64,000 nucleotides of DNA. It comes from Candidatus Bathyarchaeota archaeon. Its GTDB lineage: Archaea; Thermoproteota; Bathyarchaeia; 40CM-2-53-6. Below, one piece after another: positions 35,238-43,875 of this stretch; positions within the stretch are counted from its first letter, which is position 1; every line of letters begins with the position of its first letter. The translations under genes were made by a program, and so were the position numbers. The DNA lies in assembly GCA_005888745.1 (NCBI GenBank), contig VBBS01000030.1:62001-126000 (forward strand), read 5' to 3'. The notes beneath the pieces are model-generated. The model was not told the origin of the DNA, made no database searches, and worked only from the letters and a program-made list of their open reading frames with translations.

Positions 35238-36019
35238 AGTCTGATCTGCTCCATCTTACCGTCGTCGAGAATTAACACGCCCGCGTCTCCGCCGTGGTAT
35301 TTGCTGGAAAATATTGTAATCACCTTGCCGTCGAGGTCTTCTCTGAATCCGTCAACGACCTCGTGGCCTCTAATGATTCCTCTTAGTGAGTTGTTAGCTA
35401 GGAATTTTTCGGTTACGTCGCTTCCGTAGTAGTATGCTCCGTCGCCTCGTACGCTTGGTATGAAGCCCTCGATCATGTCTCTAGGGTCGTTCCATAGCAG
35501 CTGGAATGCCGTCGGGTCGTCTGGGTTCAAGTCGGGGAATGGCAAGTCCGCGATCTGAGACACGGTGTCGAGCGTGGTGGCTATTCCACCATGGAGGCAG
35601 AGGTAGTTGTTGACGACGACAGCGTATGGCATGGCTTGGAAGAACTCTTTGAAACTGTCATAGCTGGCCTCTCCTAACTTCTCTGTTACCTCTTCGAGAA
35701 AGCCATAGTAGGGGTTCGTCAGAGGACTCTCGTGGTTTCCCCTCAACATTATGATCTTGTTAGGGTCCTCTAGAAATTTTGAAGTGATGAGTCCGAGATT
35801 TTCCACCCCAGTCTCTCCCCTGTCAACGTAGTCGCCCAGAAAGACGACCAAGTCGGAATCCCCGTAGAACTTGTCGAATACCGTTTGTGTGACGTCAACG
35901 GCTGTGTGGGTGTCCCCGACGAAGATGACTCTTTTTACATCTCTGGGCTCGAGGAGCGGTTTTCCCATTTTCTCCTTCGCCTCGCTGATGAGCTGGGGGG
36001 TTTCTAGGGCTTCAATCAT
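35234..36019 (-). CDS. PPP-family serine/threonine protein phosphatase
   Basis: A 261-residue protein with the PPP metallophosphatase motifs in order: VGDTHTA (35-40, variant of GDxHG), LGDYVDRGE (62-69), RGNHE (93-97), LHGGIAT, and IIRGHEVVDGF near residue 214. This is the PP1/PP2A superfamily rather than PP2C. It binds two metals and removes phosphate from Ser/Thr. Stop and start codons overlap the flanking FHA and VWA genes by 4 bp. It is the evident antagonist of the kinase encoded divergently at 36898. Confidence 0.94.
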   Translation of the reverse strand: MIEALETPQLISEAKEKMGKPLLEPRDVKRVIFVGDTHTAVDVTQTVFDKFYGDSDLVVFLGDYVDRGETGVENLGLITSKFLEDPNKIIMLRGNHESPLTNPYYGFLEEVTEKLGEASYDSFKEFFQAMPYAVVVNNYLCLHGGIATTLDTVSQIADLPFPDLNPDDPTAFQLLWNDPRDMIEGFIPSVRGDGAYYYGSDVTEKFLANNSLRGIIRGHEVVDGFREDLDGKVITIFSSKYHGGDAGVLILDDGKMEQIRL

Positions 36020-36759
36020 TCACTGGTAAGCCTCACGATAGTGCCGGTACCGAACTTTACTATGCTGTTCGGTTTAACCTCGACGCTATCGTGAACCTGC
36101 TGGAATTCCTTTCCATTGTAGAGGAATGTGCCGTTCTTGCTGTTCAGATCCTTTAGCATCAGTTTTGCTCCGTTCATTGTGAGTTCCGCATGTTTTCTCG
36201 AGACTTCCTGGTCTGGTATGACGACCACGTTTTCCGGGTTACGTCCGATACTGACGACTGGGAAGTCGTCGAACTCTATGGGGACCTTTGACTTAATGAG
36301 GGATTGTGCGGGAGTGTTCACGAAAACCATGTAGTATCGTCCGTGCCCGGTCGTTGGAGTGGTGGCCGATGGGCCGAATGGGGTGTATGGGGTAGGGGTT
36401 GGCAGGAAGGGGGTAATTTCAGGTTCTGGTAATGGCGGCTCCGAATTTTTCTCACTGGTGTCGAAAGAGAAAATTGTCGGCTCAGGGGGTGTTTCCTCAG
36501 AATCTATCTTCTCAGGTTCTGGAGTCTCTATTGGCTCGGGTTCTTTGAGTTCTTTCGGTTCTTGTTCTTCTAGTGGGTCTGCGGCCTTCGGTGTCGCTGT
36601 GTCTCCGGCTCTGGCTCCACCACATGATATGCATGATTGTTTAGAGTCAGGATTGTCGGCCCCACACGCTGAGCACGTCCAGATTAGAGTCTCCACGGAC
36701 TCCGCATCCAGATCGGGATCTTTCTGCTTCGTCTTACGCTTCATAGATGGACGCTTCAT
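36016..36759 (-). CDS. FHA-domain protein with N-terminal zinc ribbon
   Basis: A 247-residue protein. A basic N terminus leads to a four-cysteine ribbon (WTCSACGADNPDSKQSCISCGG, residues about 29-50, RanBP2-like), then an acidic Pro/Glu-rich linker of about 90 residues. The C-terminal FHA domain (about 165-247) has the phosphothreonine-binding signature: GRNPENVVVIPDQEVSRKHAEL, then DLNSKNGTFLYNGK. It reads phosphothreonine marks, most simply those made by the neighbouring kinase. First gene of the FHA-phosphatase-VWA operon. Confidence 0.94.
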   Translation of the reverse strand: MKRPSMKRKTKQKDPDLDAESVETLIWTCSACGADNPDSKQSCISCGGARAGDTATPKAADPLEEQEPKELKEPEPIETPEPEKIDSEETPPEPTIFSFDTSEKNSEPPLPEPEITPFLPTPTPYTPFGPSATTPTTGHGRYYMVFVNTPAQSLIKSKVPIEFDDFPVVSIGRNPENVVVIPDQEVSRKHAELTMNGAKLMLKDLNSKNGTFLYNGKEFQQVHDSVEVKPNSIVKFGTGTIVRLTSE

Positions 36760-36897
36760 GGCTGCACTCTTCGGTTTTTACTGCGTTGCGGGCATGTAAT
36801 TGCGCTGGAACGAAAACCGCCGGGTGTCGGTCACACCGTTGATTACTAGGAATTCGAGTATGGCAAGGTCCACTCTTAGGAAGGCGCTTGCTCCCCC
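36760..36897. promoter_or_regulatory. Divergent promoter region of the kinase/FHA-phosphatase-VWA locus
   Basis: 138 bp between divergent FHA and kinase genes; expression of both arms must start here. No perfect palindrome was seen. GATTACTAGG near 36841-36850 is the best TATA-like element for the kinase. Confidence 0.35.
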
Positions 36898-39069
36898 TTG
36901 CCGCAGTTGAAGAAGGCCCGTAGGCTTCCCTTCACGCGGGACTCTTTCGGACCGTTCCTCACCGTAGTGCTGTCTGTGCCGATCGCTTTCCTCTTCGGTC
37001 TAGGAATACAGGGCGATCCTTCGGCTTACATCATCGGACTGGTCAGCCTCGGCGTTATGACCTCTCTAGATCTGCGAGGTGGAATTCCGAGGGTCGGGGT
37101 GGGATTCGCCGTCTCATTTCTCGCCTCTCTCTACGTCATTGGACACTCGGTCGCCGGACAAGGCTTGTCGCCATTGTCGTTTGGAGATCTGTCCCTTTTC
37201 CTCGTCGCTCTTCCCCCTTCAATCGCGGTCCTCGTGGCAGGTCTCTTTTTCTCGCGGGCGACATCTTACAAGATGATCAAATCAAACGTCGTAGCGTCCG
37301 TCGCGTTGGCGGTTGGGCTGGGCTTGGGGTCGGCTTTGAAGGCCGGTTCGGCTCTGTCGATAGACTCGCTCACCATACTATTCTTCATCGCGCTTGGGTC
37401 AGCCGCGAACATTGCGCAATTGGTTCTCTTCCATTTCCTCGACAAAGTGTGGCGCGCCAAGAATCTCTCGATGTCAATGATGCCTACGGCTTTCTTCACT
37501 TTCAATTTGTTGGCCGTCCTAGGGTTTGTTGCCTCTCGAGATCTTAACCAGCTCTACCCATTCGTTTCATCTCTTGGTTTCTTGCCTGCGTTGGCGTTGG
37601 TCGGAGTTGGCTCTACCAATCTTGCACATAGAATCTCGCTGGGGTCCAGCCTTGGACCAACAATTACAATAACGGGAGCACCGACTGTTCGACAGGGCAA
37701 AGAACAGACGATCAGGATCGCCACCCAGTTTAGTGGACAAGCGAAGAAGATGGCTAGGATCGTGGCGACAATCACAAGGCCCGGAGGTAAGACTGAGTCT
37801 CTGAGAGTATCCGAGGTTTCTGCTGGAGAGTACAGCGCTCACTATAGGCCTGGCGGCTTAGGCAGCTACGCTGTACACGTTACCGCTACGAGCAAGGAAC
37901 ACCAGACAGCCAACGAGGCGTTTTCCTTCGCTGTGCAATCACCTCAATCGAGTCCTCCTCCCACCGCATCAAATCCGCCACCTCATATTCGTCCACCGCC
38001 CCCACCCCCAGTAATGCCCGCACCCGTGCAGCTCCCTCCACGTCCTGCGATACCCTTTGTCAAGGGAAGCCTTCCACGCTTGGATAACTGGGACCCGAGA
38101 GTTTGGGTTGGCCAGGAAGTTCACAGCTACAAGATAACAGAGCACCTAGCCACCGGGCTCACCGGCTACGTCTTCCGCGCTAGCTTCGGACACGCGGGGA
38201 CCGAAATGGCGATAAAGATTCCAATCCTCAGAACCGGCACAGGAGCAGCGGCTCTCGAAGAGACCATGTCGGAGGCAACGCGGCTCTTGGAGCTGTCCGA
38301 GCAATCGAAATATGTTGTCCAGCTCAGAGGAATATTGGTGGATCGACTCAACATCCAGGAGATCGTGAAGGGTGATACGCAATTGTATCTACGCAGTCCC
38401 CCCGCGATAGTAATGGAGTTGATGAAGGGCGGGGCCGCCAAAGGACTTCTTGAGGATCCGTCGTACGATTCGTTGTACTATTCCGAGAAATGGGGGGGCA
38501 TAGTCATGCTCATCGGTTACATGATCGCAACTGGGCTAGAGACAATTCACAACGCCGGTTTCGTGCATCTTGATGTCAAACCGCAGAACATTCTGTTCAA
38601 CCTCAAACCCCCGTCGACTGGACAGGAGATGAGGGACCAGATGAAGTCCGGTACTCTTGTCCCAAAGCTAGCTGATCTCGGTTCCGCCGTTCGGATCGGG
38701 GGCAAAGTCGGCCAGTTTACATCGGAATACGCTCCCGGGGAGCAAGTTCTGGGAGATAGTGCGGCATCTTCTATGGACGTCTATGCTCTAGGAGCAACGC
38801 TCTACAATATGCTGACGAAGACCCCTGTTAGTTCCAAAAAGCTCATCGAGTTGATGAACGCAATGACAAGTAACCCGGGGTCTGGGAGGACGGCTAGCGA
38901 TCTGAAATCAGCGTGGAACTCATTCAATCCTGATTTCGACAGGATTGCCAAGCTCGCACCGACCGTTCCCGTCCTCAAGAAAATGTTGGACAAAGACTCG
39001 CACAGAAGACCAACAGCCGGGACCGCCGCCGCGTTGCTCCATGACCTTGGAGACAAGCTTCTATCCTAG
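36898..39069 (+). CDS. Membrane-anchored eukaryotic-type serine/threonine protein kinase
   Basis: A 723-residue protein from TTG. Residues 1-245 contain about seven hydrophobic helices; about 255-350 form an Ig-like beta domain (IRIATQFSGQAKKMARIVAT); 351-400 are a proline-rich linker. The C-terminal 320 residues are a Hanks-type kinase with catalytic lysine K440 (MAIKIP), catalytic loop HLDVKPQNILFN (H557, D559), the metal-binding DLG at D593 in place of DFG, and SEYAPGE as the APE block. HRD is replaced by HLD, so the Arg that senses activation-loop phosphorylation is absent. It faces FHA, phosphatase and VWA genes across a shared promoter region. Confidence 0.93.
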   Translation: MPQLKKARRLPFTRDSFGPFLTVVLSVPIAFLFGLGIQGDPSAYIIGLVSLGVMTSLDLRGGIPRVGVGFAVSFLASLYVIGHSVAGQGLSPLSFGDLSLFLVALPPSIAVLVAGLFFSRATSYKMIKSNVVASVALAVGLGLGSALKAGSALSIDSLTILFFIALGSAANIAQLVLFHFLDKVWRAKNLSMSMMPTAFFTFNLLAVLGFVASRDLNQLYPFVSSLGFLPALALVGVGSTNLAHRISLGSSLGPTITITGAPTVRQGKEQTIRIATQFSGQAKKMARIVATITRPGGKTESLRVSEVSAGEYSAHYRPGGLGSYAVHVTATSKEHQTANEAFSFAVQSPQSSPPPTASNPPPHIRPPPPPPVMPAPVQLPPRPAIPFVKGSLPRLDNWDPRVWVGQEVHSYKITEHLATGLTGYVFRASFGHAGTEMAIKIPILRTGTGAAALEETMSEATRLLELSEQSKYVVQLRGILVDRLNIQEIVKGDTQLYLRSPPAIVMELMKGGAAKGLLEDPSYDSLYYSEKWGGIVMLIGYMIATGLETIHNAGFVHLDVKPQNILFNLKPPSTGQEMRDQMKSGTLVPKLADLGSAVRIGGKVGQFTSEYAPGEQVLGDSAASSMDVYALGATLYNMLTKTPVSSKKLIELMNAMTSNPGSGRTASDLKSAWNSFNPDFDRIAKLAPTVPVLKKMLDKDSHRRPTAGTAAALLHDLGDKLLS

Positions 39070-39275
39070 GTTATAGAACGCTATGGATAGATTTCAGAAA
39101 GACTGGGGCGCTATCCTTTGCAAAATACAGGACGATAGCCTTGGAGACTGATAGTGGATCTGAGTTCAGCCAAGAGCAACGCGGCCCGTCCTCCTTCTGA
39201 TTGTTCGAAACCTCCTCTTGCCGAATTTCGAGGAAGTTTGGTGTATCCTAGCAGTTGAAGTGTGAAGTTAAGGCC

Positions 39276-39755
39276 TTACCGCGTGAGCTGCGAAACGTTG
39301 TATTCGAGCTTCTGTCTTCCCTCGACCTTGAGCTGGCAGAATTTGTAGAGCGCATCATATGTCGGGAATTGGAGTCTCATATTGTCGAAGTCGTCTTTTG
39401 CAAGGTTCCGGAAACCGTGCGCTAGAGCCTCGAGACCAGCTGATTCCGCTGGTGCATCGGGAATCTTTGCGTCAGCTCCTCTGACTATCTTCGCCAGCTC
39501 TAAGAGAGCGGGATCTTTGAGTTTGTACTTTTTGATGATAGCGTCGAAGCTGACGTATTCCTTGTCGTTTTCCTTGTAGTGTGTCAATTCTATGCCCTTA
39601 GCATCGTAGGGAATCGCCCCCGTCTCCTTGACTACCTGTTGCATTTTTTCCGGGGGGACGAAGAAGAATTCTGGATTCTTATCTACGAACCTCTTGATCA
39701 ACCAGGGACAGGCTATCCGGTCCACCTTGGCTTTTTCTCGGGTTACCCATTTCAT
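39276..39755 (-). CDS. ChrB-like (chromate-resistance-associated) protein
   Basis: A 159-residue protein matching the ChrB C-terminal domain: MKWVTREKAKVDRIACPWLI, RFVDKNPEFFFVPPE, YDAKGIELTHY, and FDAIIKKYKL. In bacteria the domain is attached to a chromate-responsive regulator; the stand-alone form is widespread and its role unclear. A conserved Cys lies in the ACPWLI motif. It is divergent from a PadR regulator and shares the 26-bp palindromic operator, so it is probably under PadR control. No ChrA transporter is adjacent. Confidence 0.88.
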   Translation of the reverse strand: MKWVTREKAKVDRIACPWLIKRFVDKNPEFFFVPPEKMQQVVKETGAIPYDAKGIELTHYKENDKEYVSFDAIIKKYKLKDPALLELAKIVRGADAKIPDAPAESAGLEALAHGFRNLAKDDFDNMRLQFPTYDALYKFCQLKVEGRQKLEYNVSQLTR

Positions 39756-39770
39756 TCAGTTAACACCTAT

Positions 39771-39796
39771 AGATGTTCTACATAGATAGAACATCT
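39771..39796. promoter_or_regulatory. PadR-type palindromic operator
   Basis: A perfect inverted repeat AGATGTTCTA / TAGAACATCT with a 6-bp spacer. It lies between the divergent ChrB-like and PadR genes, directly upstream of the PadR TATA box, as expected for autoregulation. Confidence 0.82.
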
Positions 39797-39800
39797 ACAC

Positions 39801-39807
39801 ATATAAG
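39801..39807 (+). promoter_or_regulatory. TATA box of padR
   Basis: ATATAAG is centred about 27 bp upstream of the TTG at 39831, so the padR transcript is predicted to be leaderless. Confidence 0.55.
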
Positions 39808-39830
39808 GCTAACTCATCGATCGTGGGCAA

Positions 39831-40433
39831 TTGAGGAACCAACTGATGTCTAGACTCATGCCCCATGGAATGAAGATCGGCGCGGTATCGCTGTGGCTGC
39901 TCCTGCTACTCTCAGAGAAACCGATGTATGGCTACGAGATCATTCGAGAGCTCGAGAAGAGGTTCTCAGGCTACTGGAAACCGAAGGCTGGAACCATATA
40001 TCCTGCCCTGGAAAAACTGGAGAAAAATCATATGCTGACAAGCCGAGTCGAGTTTCGAGAAGAGGCTCCTGACCGAAAACACTATGCCCTTAGAGACGCA
40101 GGCCGCAGCGAGCTTGCAAGCACCATGGCGTACTGGACGAGAATGACCGAGATACTCGAAACCTATCGGGAAACCCACCAGTCGATATTCCGCCACAAAA
40201 CCGAGCTCCGAAAAGATCAGCTTTCAGAGTTTTTCACAAGGCTTGCGGGATCCCTTCGCGGGAGATCAATCGATGTCAAGAAGCTGTTTCCTGGCTCCGA
40301 AACGCCTGCGCGGATTTCTCCCTCTGAACCAGTCAGATTGAAGTTTCTATACGCGAAGGAGAACCACAAATTTGAGATTCACATGGAGCTTGAATGGTTG
40401 CCCGCCCAGAAAGAAGTCTCGTCTCGCCTATAG
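39831..40433 (+). CDS. PadR-family transcriptional regulator
   Basis: A 200-residue protein from a TTG start. The PadR winged helix covers about residues 18-95 (LLLLLSEKPMYGYEIIREL, then KAGTIYPALEKLEKNHML with the YPAL motif and wing RKHYALRDAGR), followed by a dimerising helical region (about 100-150) and a C-terminal tail. PadR proteins repress transporters and detoxification genes until a ligand binds. Regulated neighbours are probably itself, the ChrB-like gene and the MFS transporter 48 bp downstream. Confidence 0.93.
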   Translation: MRNQLMSRLMPHGMKIGAVSLWLLLLLSEKPMYGYEIIRELEKRFSGYWKPKAGTIYPALEKLEKNHMLTSRVEFREEAPDRKHYALRDAGRSELASTMAYWTRMTEILETYRETHQSIFRHKTELRKDQLSEFFTRLAGSLRGRSIDVKKLFPGSETPARISPSEPVRLKFLYAKENHKFEIHMELEWLPAQKEVSSRL

Positions 40434-40481
40434 AACATACAATCCTGAAACCCGTCATAAGCCGAAAACGGTGGGACCTGT

Positions 40482-41684
40482 TTGCCCTTCGACTGGATGA
40501 CTGAAGACGGAAAGGTTGTCCTCATCGAGAAAGCGGTCCGCACCGTCCCCTACGGTTTCCTAGGGGTCCTATTTTCAGTCTACCTGAGCCAGCTAGGTCT
40601 CGACGCTTTTCTCATAGGCGCAGTCTTGGCCTTGACTGTTGCTTCGAGTGCGATCTACACTCTCGTCGCAAGCGTATTCGCTGATCTCCTTGGCCGGAGG
40701 CGGACATTGATCTTCTTCGCCCTCACTGATGCAGTGGCAGGCGCTCTTCTCTTTTCCTCTAATTCACTGTGGGCCCCAGTGGCTGCCGGGATCATCGGCA
40801 ACATGACTGTAGGAGCGGGAGAGGTTGGCCCCTTTCTAACCCTAGAACAGGCGATTCTTCCAGGAGCGTCTGATACCAGACGGAGAACGTTGGGGTTTAG
40901 TGTATACAATCTGGTAGGGTATGTTTCATCCTCGGCCGGAGCTCTTCTGGTGGGCCTACCTCAATTCATCACTCCCGGCACTGGAGGATATCGTCCCCTA
41001 TTCATGGCATATCTCGCGTCAGGTTTGCTAGGAGCATATCTCTACTCTAGACTGTCGATAGAGGTCGAGAAGGAAAAGACCGCCTCCCCGAGCATCGGGG
41101 TCCTATCTGAGGCCTCGAAACCAGTAGTAAGGAAACTCTCAGCATTGTTCGCCTTGGACTCGTTTGGTGGAGGCTTCATTGGAATAAGCATACTCTCCTA
41201 CTATTTCTACGAGAAGTATTCTTTACAGCTCAGCTCGCTGGGAGTGCTGTTCGCCGGGACACAGATCGTAACAGCAATCTCGTTCTTGGTTGCTGAACGA
41301 ATCGCCCGCCAGATTGGGTTGATCAAGACAATGGTCTACACTCATATCCCGTCGAATCTTTTGCTGGCAATCATACCATTTGTCTCTTCGGCTCCAATCG
41401 CTATTGGTCTACTCCTCTCTCGGCAATCCCTCTCTCAGATGGACGTGCCTACTCGTCAATCATACCTGATGAGTGTGGTTCCGGAGACTGACCGCACTCC
41501 CGCTGCCGGGTTCACTAATGTTTCCCGGAGCATCGCTCAGACTTTTAGCCCGTCAATCGCTGGCTACACAATCGCCACACTATGGCTGGGATCTCCATTC
41601 GTTATAGCAGGTGGGCTAAAGTTGGTCTACGACCTGTCCCTTTACAAGATCTTCCACAGGCTGAAACCACCCCAGGAAGCTTAA
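40482..41684 (+). CDS. Major facilitator superfamily transporter
   Basis: A 400-residue protein with about 12 transmembrane segments. The MFS signature between helices 2 and 3 is VFADLLGRRRTLIF (about residues 66-79). The N terminus and a central basic loop are cytoplasmic. It follows the PadR gene by 48 bp on the same strand, the common layout of a PadR-controlled efflux pump, so drug or toxicant export is the leading guess. Start codon TTG; a downstream ATG at residue 6 is the alternative. Confidence 0.9.
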   Translation: MPFDWMTEDGKVVLIEKAVRTVPYGFLGVLFSVYLSQLGLDAFLIGAVLALTVASSAIYTLVASVFADLLGRRRTLIFFALTDAVAGALLFSSNSLWAPVAAGIIGNMTVGAGEVGPFLTLEQAILPGASDTRRRTLGFSVYNLVGYVSSSAGALLVGLPQFITPGTGGYRPLFMAYLASGLLGAYLYSRLSIEVEKEKTASPSIGVLSEASKPVVRKLSALFALDSFGGGFIGISILSYYFYEKYSLQLSSLGVLFAGTQIVTAISFLVAERIARQIGLIKTMVYTHIPSNLLLAIIPFVSSAPIAIGLLLSRQSLSQMDVPTRQSYLMSVVPETDRTPAAGFTNVSRSIAQTFSPSIAGYTIATLWLGSPFVIAGGLKLVYDLSLYKIFHRLKPPQEA

Positions 41685-41765
41685 GCCCCAAGGTTTTCCG
41701 ACCGCACCCGAGCACTCCCGTCGAGAAGGAATGATAATTGTCTGATCTGCTTATTCTTCTAATAC

Positions 41766-42210
41766 AAAATCGTCGGTGTCGTCGTTCTATGGGCAATTGT
41801 TGGTAAGCTATTTCGTCGAGGGCTTACGGGTCTAGCCAAAAGAGCCGGCGCTTCAATGCAACTCGCTAGGACCATACGGGATGGCACCAGAATAGTCTGG
41901 ATTGTAGTCGCTGTCGCTGCAGTCCTGATAGTTACGGGGATCGCTTTCGAGTTTCAGACCCTGACTGTCACAGGACTGGCAGCCTCACAATCTCTCTGGC
42001 GCGCCTCAAACAACTTTTTCCAACATAATTCCGGGATGCTTTCTCTGACAAGACCCTTCGATTGAACGATGTCATCTCGTATAGTGGGATAAAGGCACCG
42101 TTGTCAAGGTGAATCTGAAGGTCGACCTTGATAAGAACTCAAGAGGGAAGTATTGCGATAATCGGCAAAAGTACCTTGATGAGTGGATCCCTTCATCACT
42201 TTTTCAGCCG
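41766..42210 (+). pseudogene. MscS-family mechanosensitive channel, decayed
   Basis: Translation in successive frames reconstructs the core of a small MscS channel: AIVGKLFRRGLTGLAKRAGA, IRDGTRIVWIVVAVAAVLIV, FQTLTVTGLA, then after lesions SNIISGMLSL-like, LRLNDVISYSGIK (42056-42093) and KGTVVKVNLKVDLDKN (from about 42092). Several frame changes lie at short homopolymers, no start codon is in frame before 41856, and part of the pore helix is garbled. The C-terminal domain is missing. With at least four lesions this looks like a real pseudogene rather than one sequencing error. Confidence 0.8.
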
Positions 42211-42232
42211 AAGAGTGTCTCCTCGGAAAAAC

Positions 42233-42553
42233 CTAGGAACTTTTCGTTCTCGAAAAGACAGGGTGATCAATTACTGAAGACTCTCTTTCTTGATCCCGAT
42301 CCATCGCTTCTCCTCGGGATATAGAGGCGAGGATGGCACGCACCAGGTTTCTTGCAGATTGGGGTGTGAGTTCGACTGCGATCCTTGATTCTGGTCCTGC
42401 CGTCTCGCTAAGGAGGTCAATGATGACCGCTCGTTCGGCTTGAGCGTGATCGGGATGGTCATAGGAAACACTTGCTTGATCGAGAAGGAACCAACCGCGT
42501 GGACCCTTGCCGCTGCCCGAGACTCTAGTATTCTCGACGATCCCCGTGCACAT
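42233..42553 (-). CDS. Conserved small protein beginning MCTGIVENTRV (DUF6295-like)
   Basis: A 106-residue protein whose N terminus (MCTGIVENTRVSGSGKG, then GWFLLDQASVSYDHPDHAQ) and middle (RIAVELTPQSARNLVRAIL) match a small conserved family I recall as DUF6295, found in actinobacteria and other soil prokaryotes. Cys2 is conserved. No membrane segment. Function unknown. It is 35 bp downstream of the dienelactone hydrolase gene on the same strand and may share its transcript. Confidence 0.7.
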   Translation of the reverse strand: MCTGIVENTRVSGSGKGPRGWFLLDQASVSYDHPDHAQAERAVIIDLLSETAGPESRIAVELTPQSARNLVRAILASISRGEAMDRDQERESSVIDHPVFSRTKSS

Positions 42554-42588
42554 TGTTTCTCACAACCTCCATCCTGGCAAGATCGTAG

Positions 42589-43365
42589 TCAACGCTTATC
42601 ACTCGTTTCAAGGTAATTTTCGAAGAAAGCCCACACCTTGTTCCAGCCATCCACGGCCTGTTCTTGTCTGTATCCCGACCGGTCGTAATAGAAGAAACCA
42701 TGCCCGGCCTTCGGATACGTGTGAAACTCGTAGGTCTTCCCATACTTCTTCAACTCTTGTTCATGCTGAGCAACCTGTTGAGGAGATGGGGACTGATCCT
42801 CCTCACCAAAGAGTCCTAGCAGAGGACAGGACAAATCCTTCGTATAGTCTATCGGTGCTACGGGATACTTTGGGGTCAGCTCTTGCTGAGACATGACAAC
42901 TCTTCCGCCCCAGCAATCTACTGCCGCATCGAAGCCTTTTGTTCTGCAAGCAACAAGGAATGCTTGTCTTCCCCCTGAACAGGTGCCGAATATTCCCGCC
43001 TTGTCGTTGCTCTGTGGGAGAGATTTCAGGTAATCTAAACTTCCTCTCATATCGCCCACGACATCATCGTCGGGCACTCCTCCCATGGCCCGTACCTTTG
43101 CGGCAATGTCTTCAGGCGTTCCGTGGCCGAACTGTTGGTAGATGTTGGGGCTGATTGCTATGTAGCCATGATGGGCGAACTTTCGAGTGGTTTCCCTATA
43201 CCACTCGTCCCATCCAGGTGCATGGTGGATCAGAACAACGGCAGGGAAGGGTCCTGATCCCAGAGGTCGCGCGAAATATGCATTGAGAACAGTGCGATCA
43301 TGTCCTGGGACCGTTATGGTTTCTGCTATCATCCCCTCGTACATATCTGTCCGATACTTCTGCAT
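42589..43365 (-). CDS. Dienelactone hydrolase family protein
   Basis: A 258-residue alpha/beta hydrolase. The nucleophile is Cys in the elbow GTCSGGR (about residues 127-133), the acid is in FGEEDQS, and the histidine is in KAGHGFFYYDR, the Cys-Asp-His triad of dienelactone hydrolases. VVLIHHAPGWDEW supplies the oxyanion region. The family hydrolyses dienelactones and other activated esters in aromatic degradation; the natural substrate here is unknown. Cytoplasmic, without signal peptide. Confidence 0.93.
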   Translation of the reverse strand: MQKYRTDMYEGMIAETITVPGHDRTVLNAYFARPLGSGPFPAVVLIHHAPGWDEWYRETTRKFAHHGYIAISPNIYQQFGHGTPEDIAAKVRAMGGVPDDDVVGDMRGSLDYLKSLPQSNDKAGIFGTCSGGRQAFLVACRTKGFDAAVDCWGGRVVMSQQELTPKYPVAPIDYTKDLSCPLLGLFGEEDQSPSPQQVAQHEQELKKYGKTYEFHTYPKAGHGFFYYDRSGYRQEQAVDGWNKVWAFFENYLETSDKR

Positions 43366-43509
43366 GCTCGATACTTGCCCTTTCTCGATAAGGAAAGGCA
43401 GGTTTGTTTAGCTTTTCCTCAAAGATTGGAAAGCCTTCGGCGACCTCTGTACCTCCAAATGTTCATGAAAGAGAATAGGTTCAACTCGTCTATGCAAGAT
43501 CAGAGCCTC

Positions 43510-43798
43510 ATGAGTCGTCGGGTAAAGCCTTCGGAGCAGAGCCGACTTCAAGGGGCTAACAACAGCATCGCAGGACTCACCAGCGTCCTCTGTCCGATCA
43601 TCTTCACAGATGTATCCGGCTTGTTCATTGGACCCCTAGCTTCTTTCAATCTGCCCGATGTTCCCCATCCTAGCCACTGATCTCTTGCTAGCCTCTCTAG
43701 CGCTCTCTATTCGAGTCGCCCGAGAAGCCCGAGAAGCTATGGCCGCCCATCGGCAAGAGCTACCAACCGAAGCTCAGATTCCCGCCTCTGAAACCTAA
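43510..43798 (+). pseudogene. TetA-like MFS efflux transporter, C-terminal remnant
   Basis: One frame reads RRVKPSEQSRLQGANNSIAG, then LFIGPLASFNLP, typical of the tenth and eleventh helices of TetA-type drug transporters ('EQGRLQGA...'). After a frame change near 43650 the end continues as FPILATDLLLASLALSIRVA, then the hydrophilic tail to the TAA at 43796. The first nine or so helices are absent. Truncation plus frameshift indicate a dead gene. Confidence 0.7.
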
Positions 43799-43875
43799 CG
43801 ACCCGGGAGGCTCGAATCATCACGTCTGTTGATGGCCCTTAAGTATCGGATTGCAAAACCCAGCGATGGATCATT

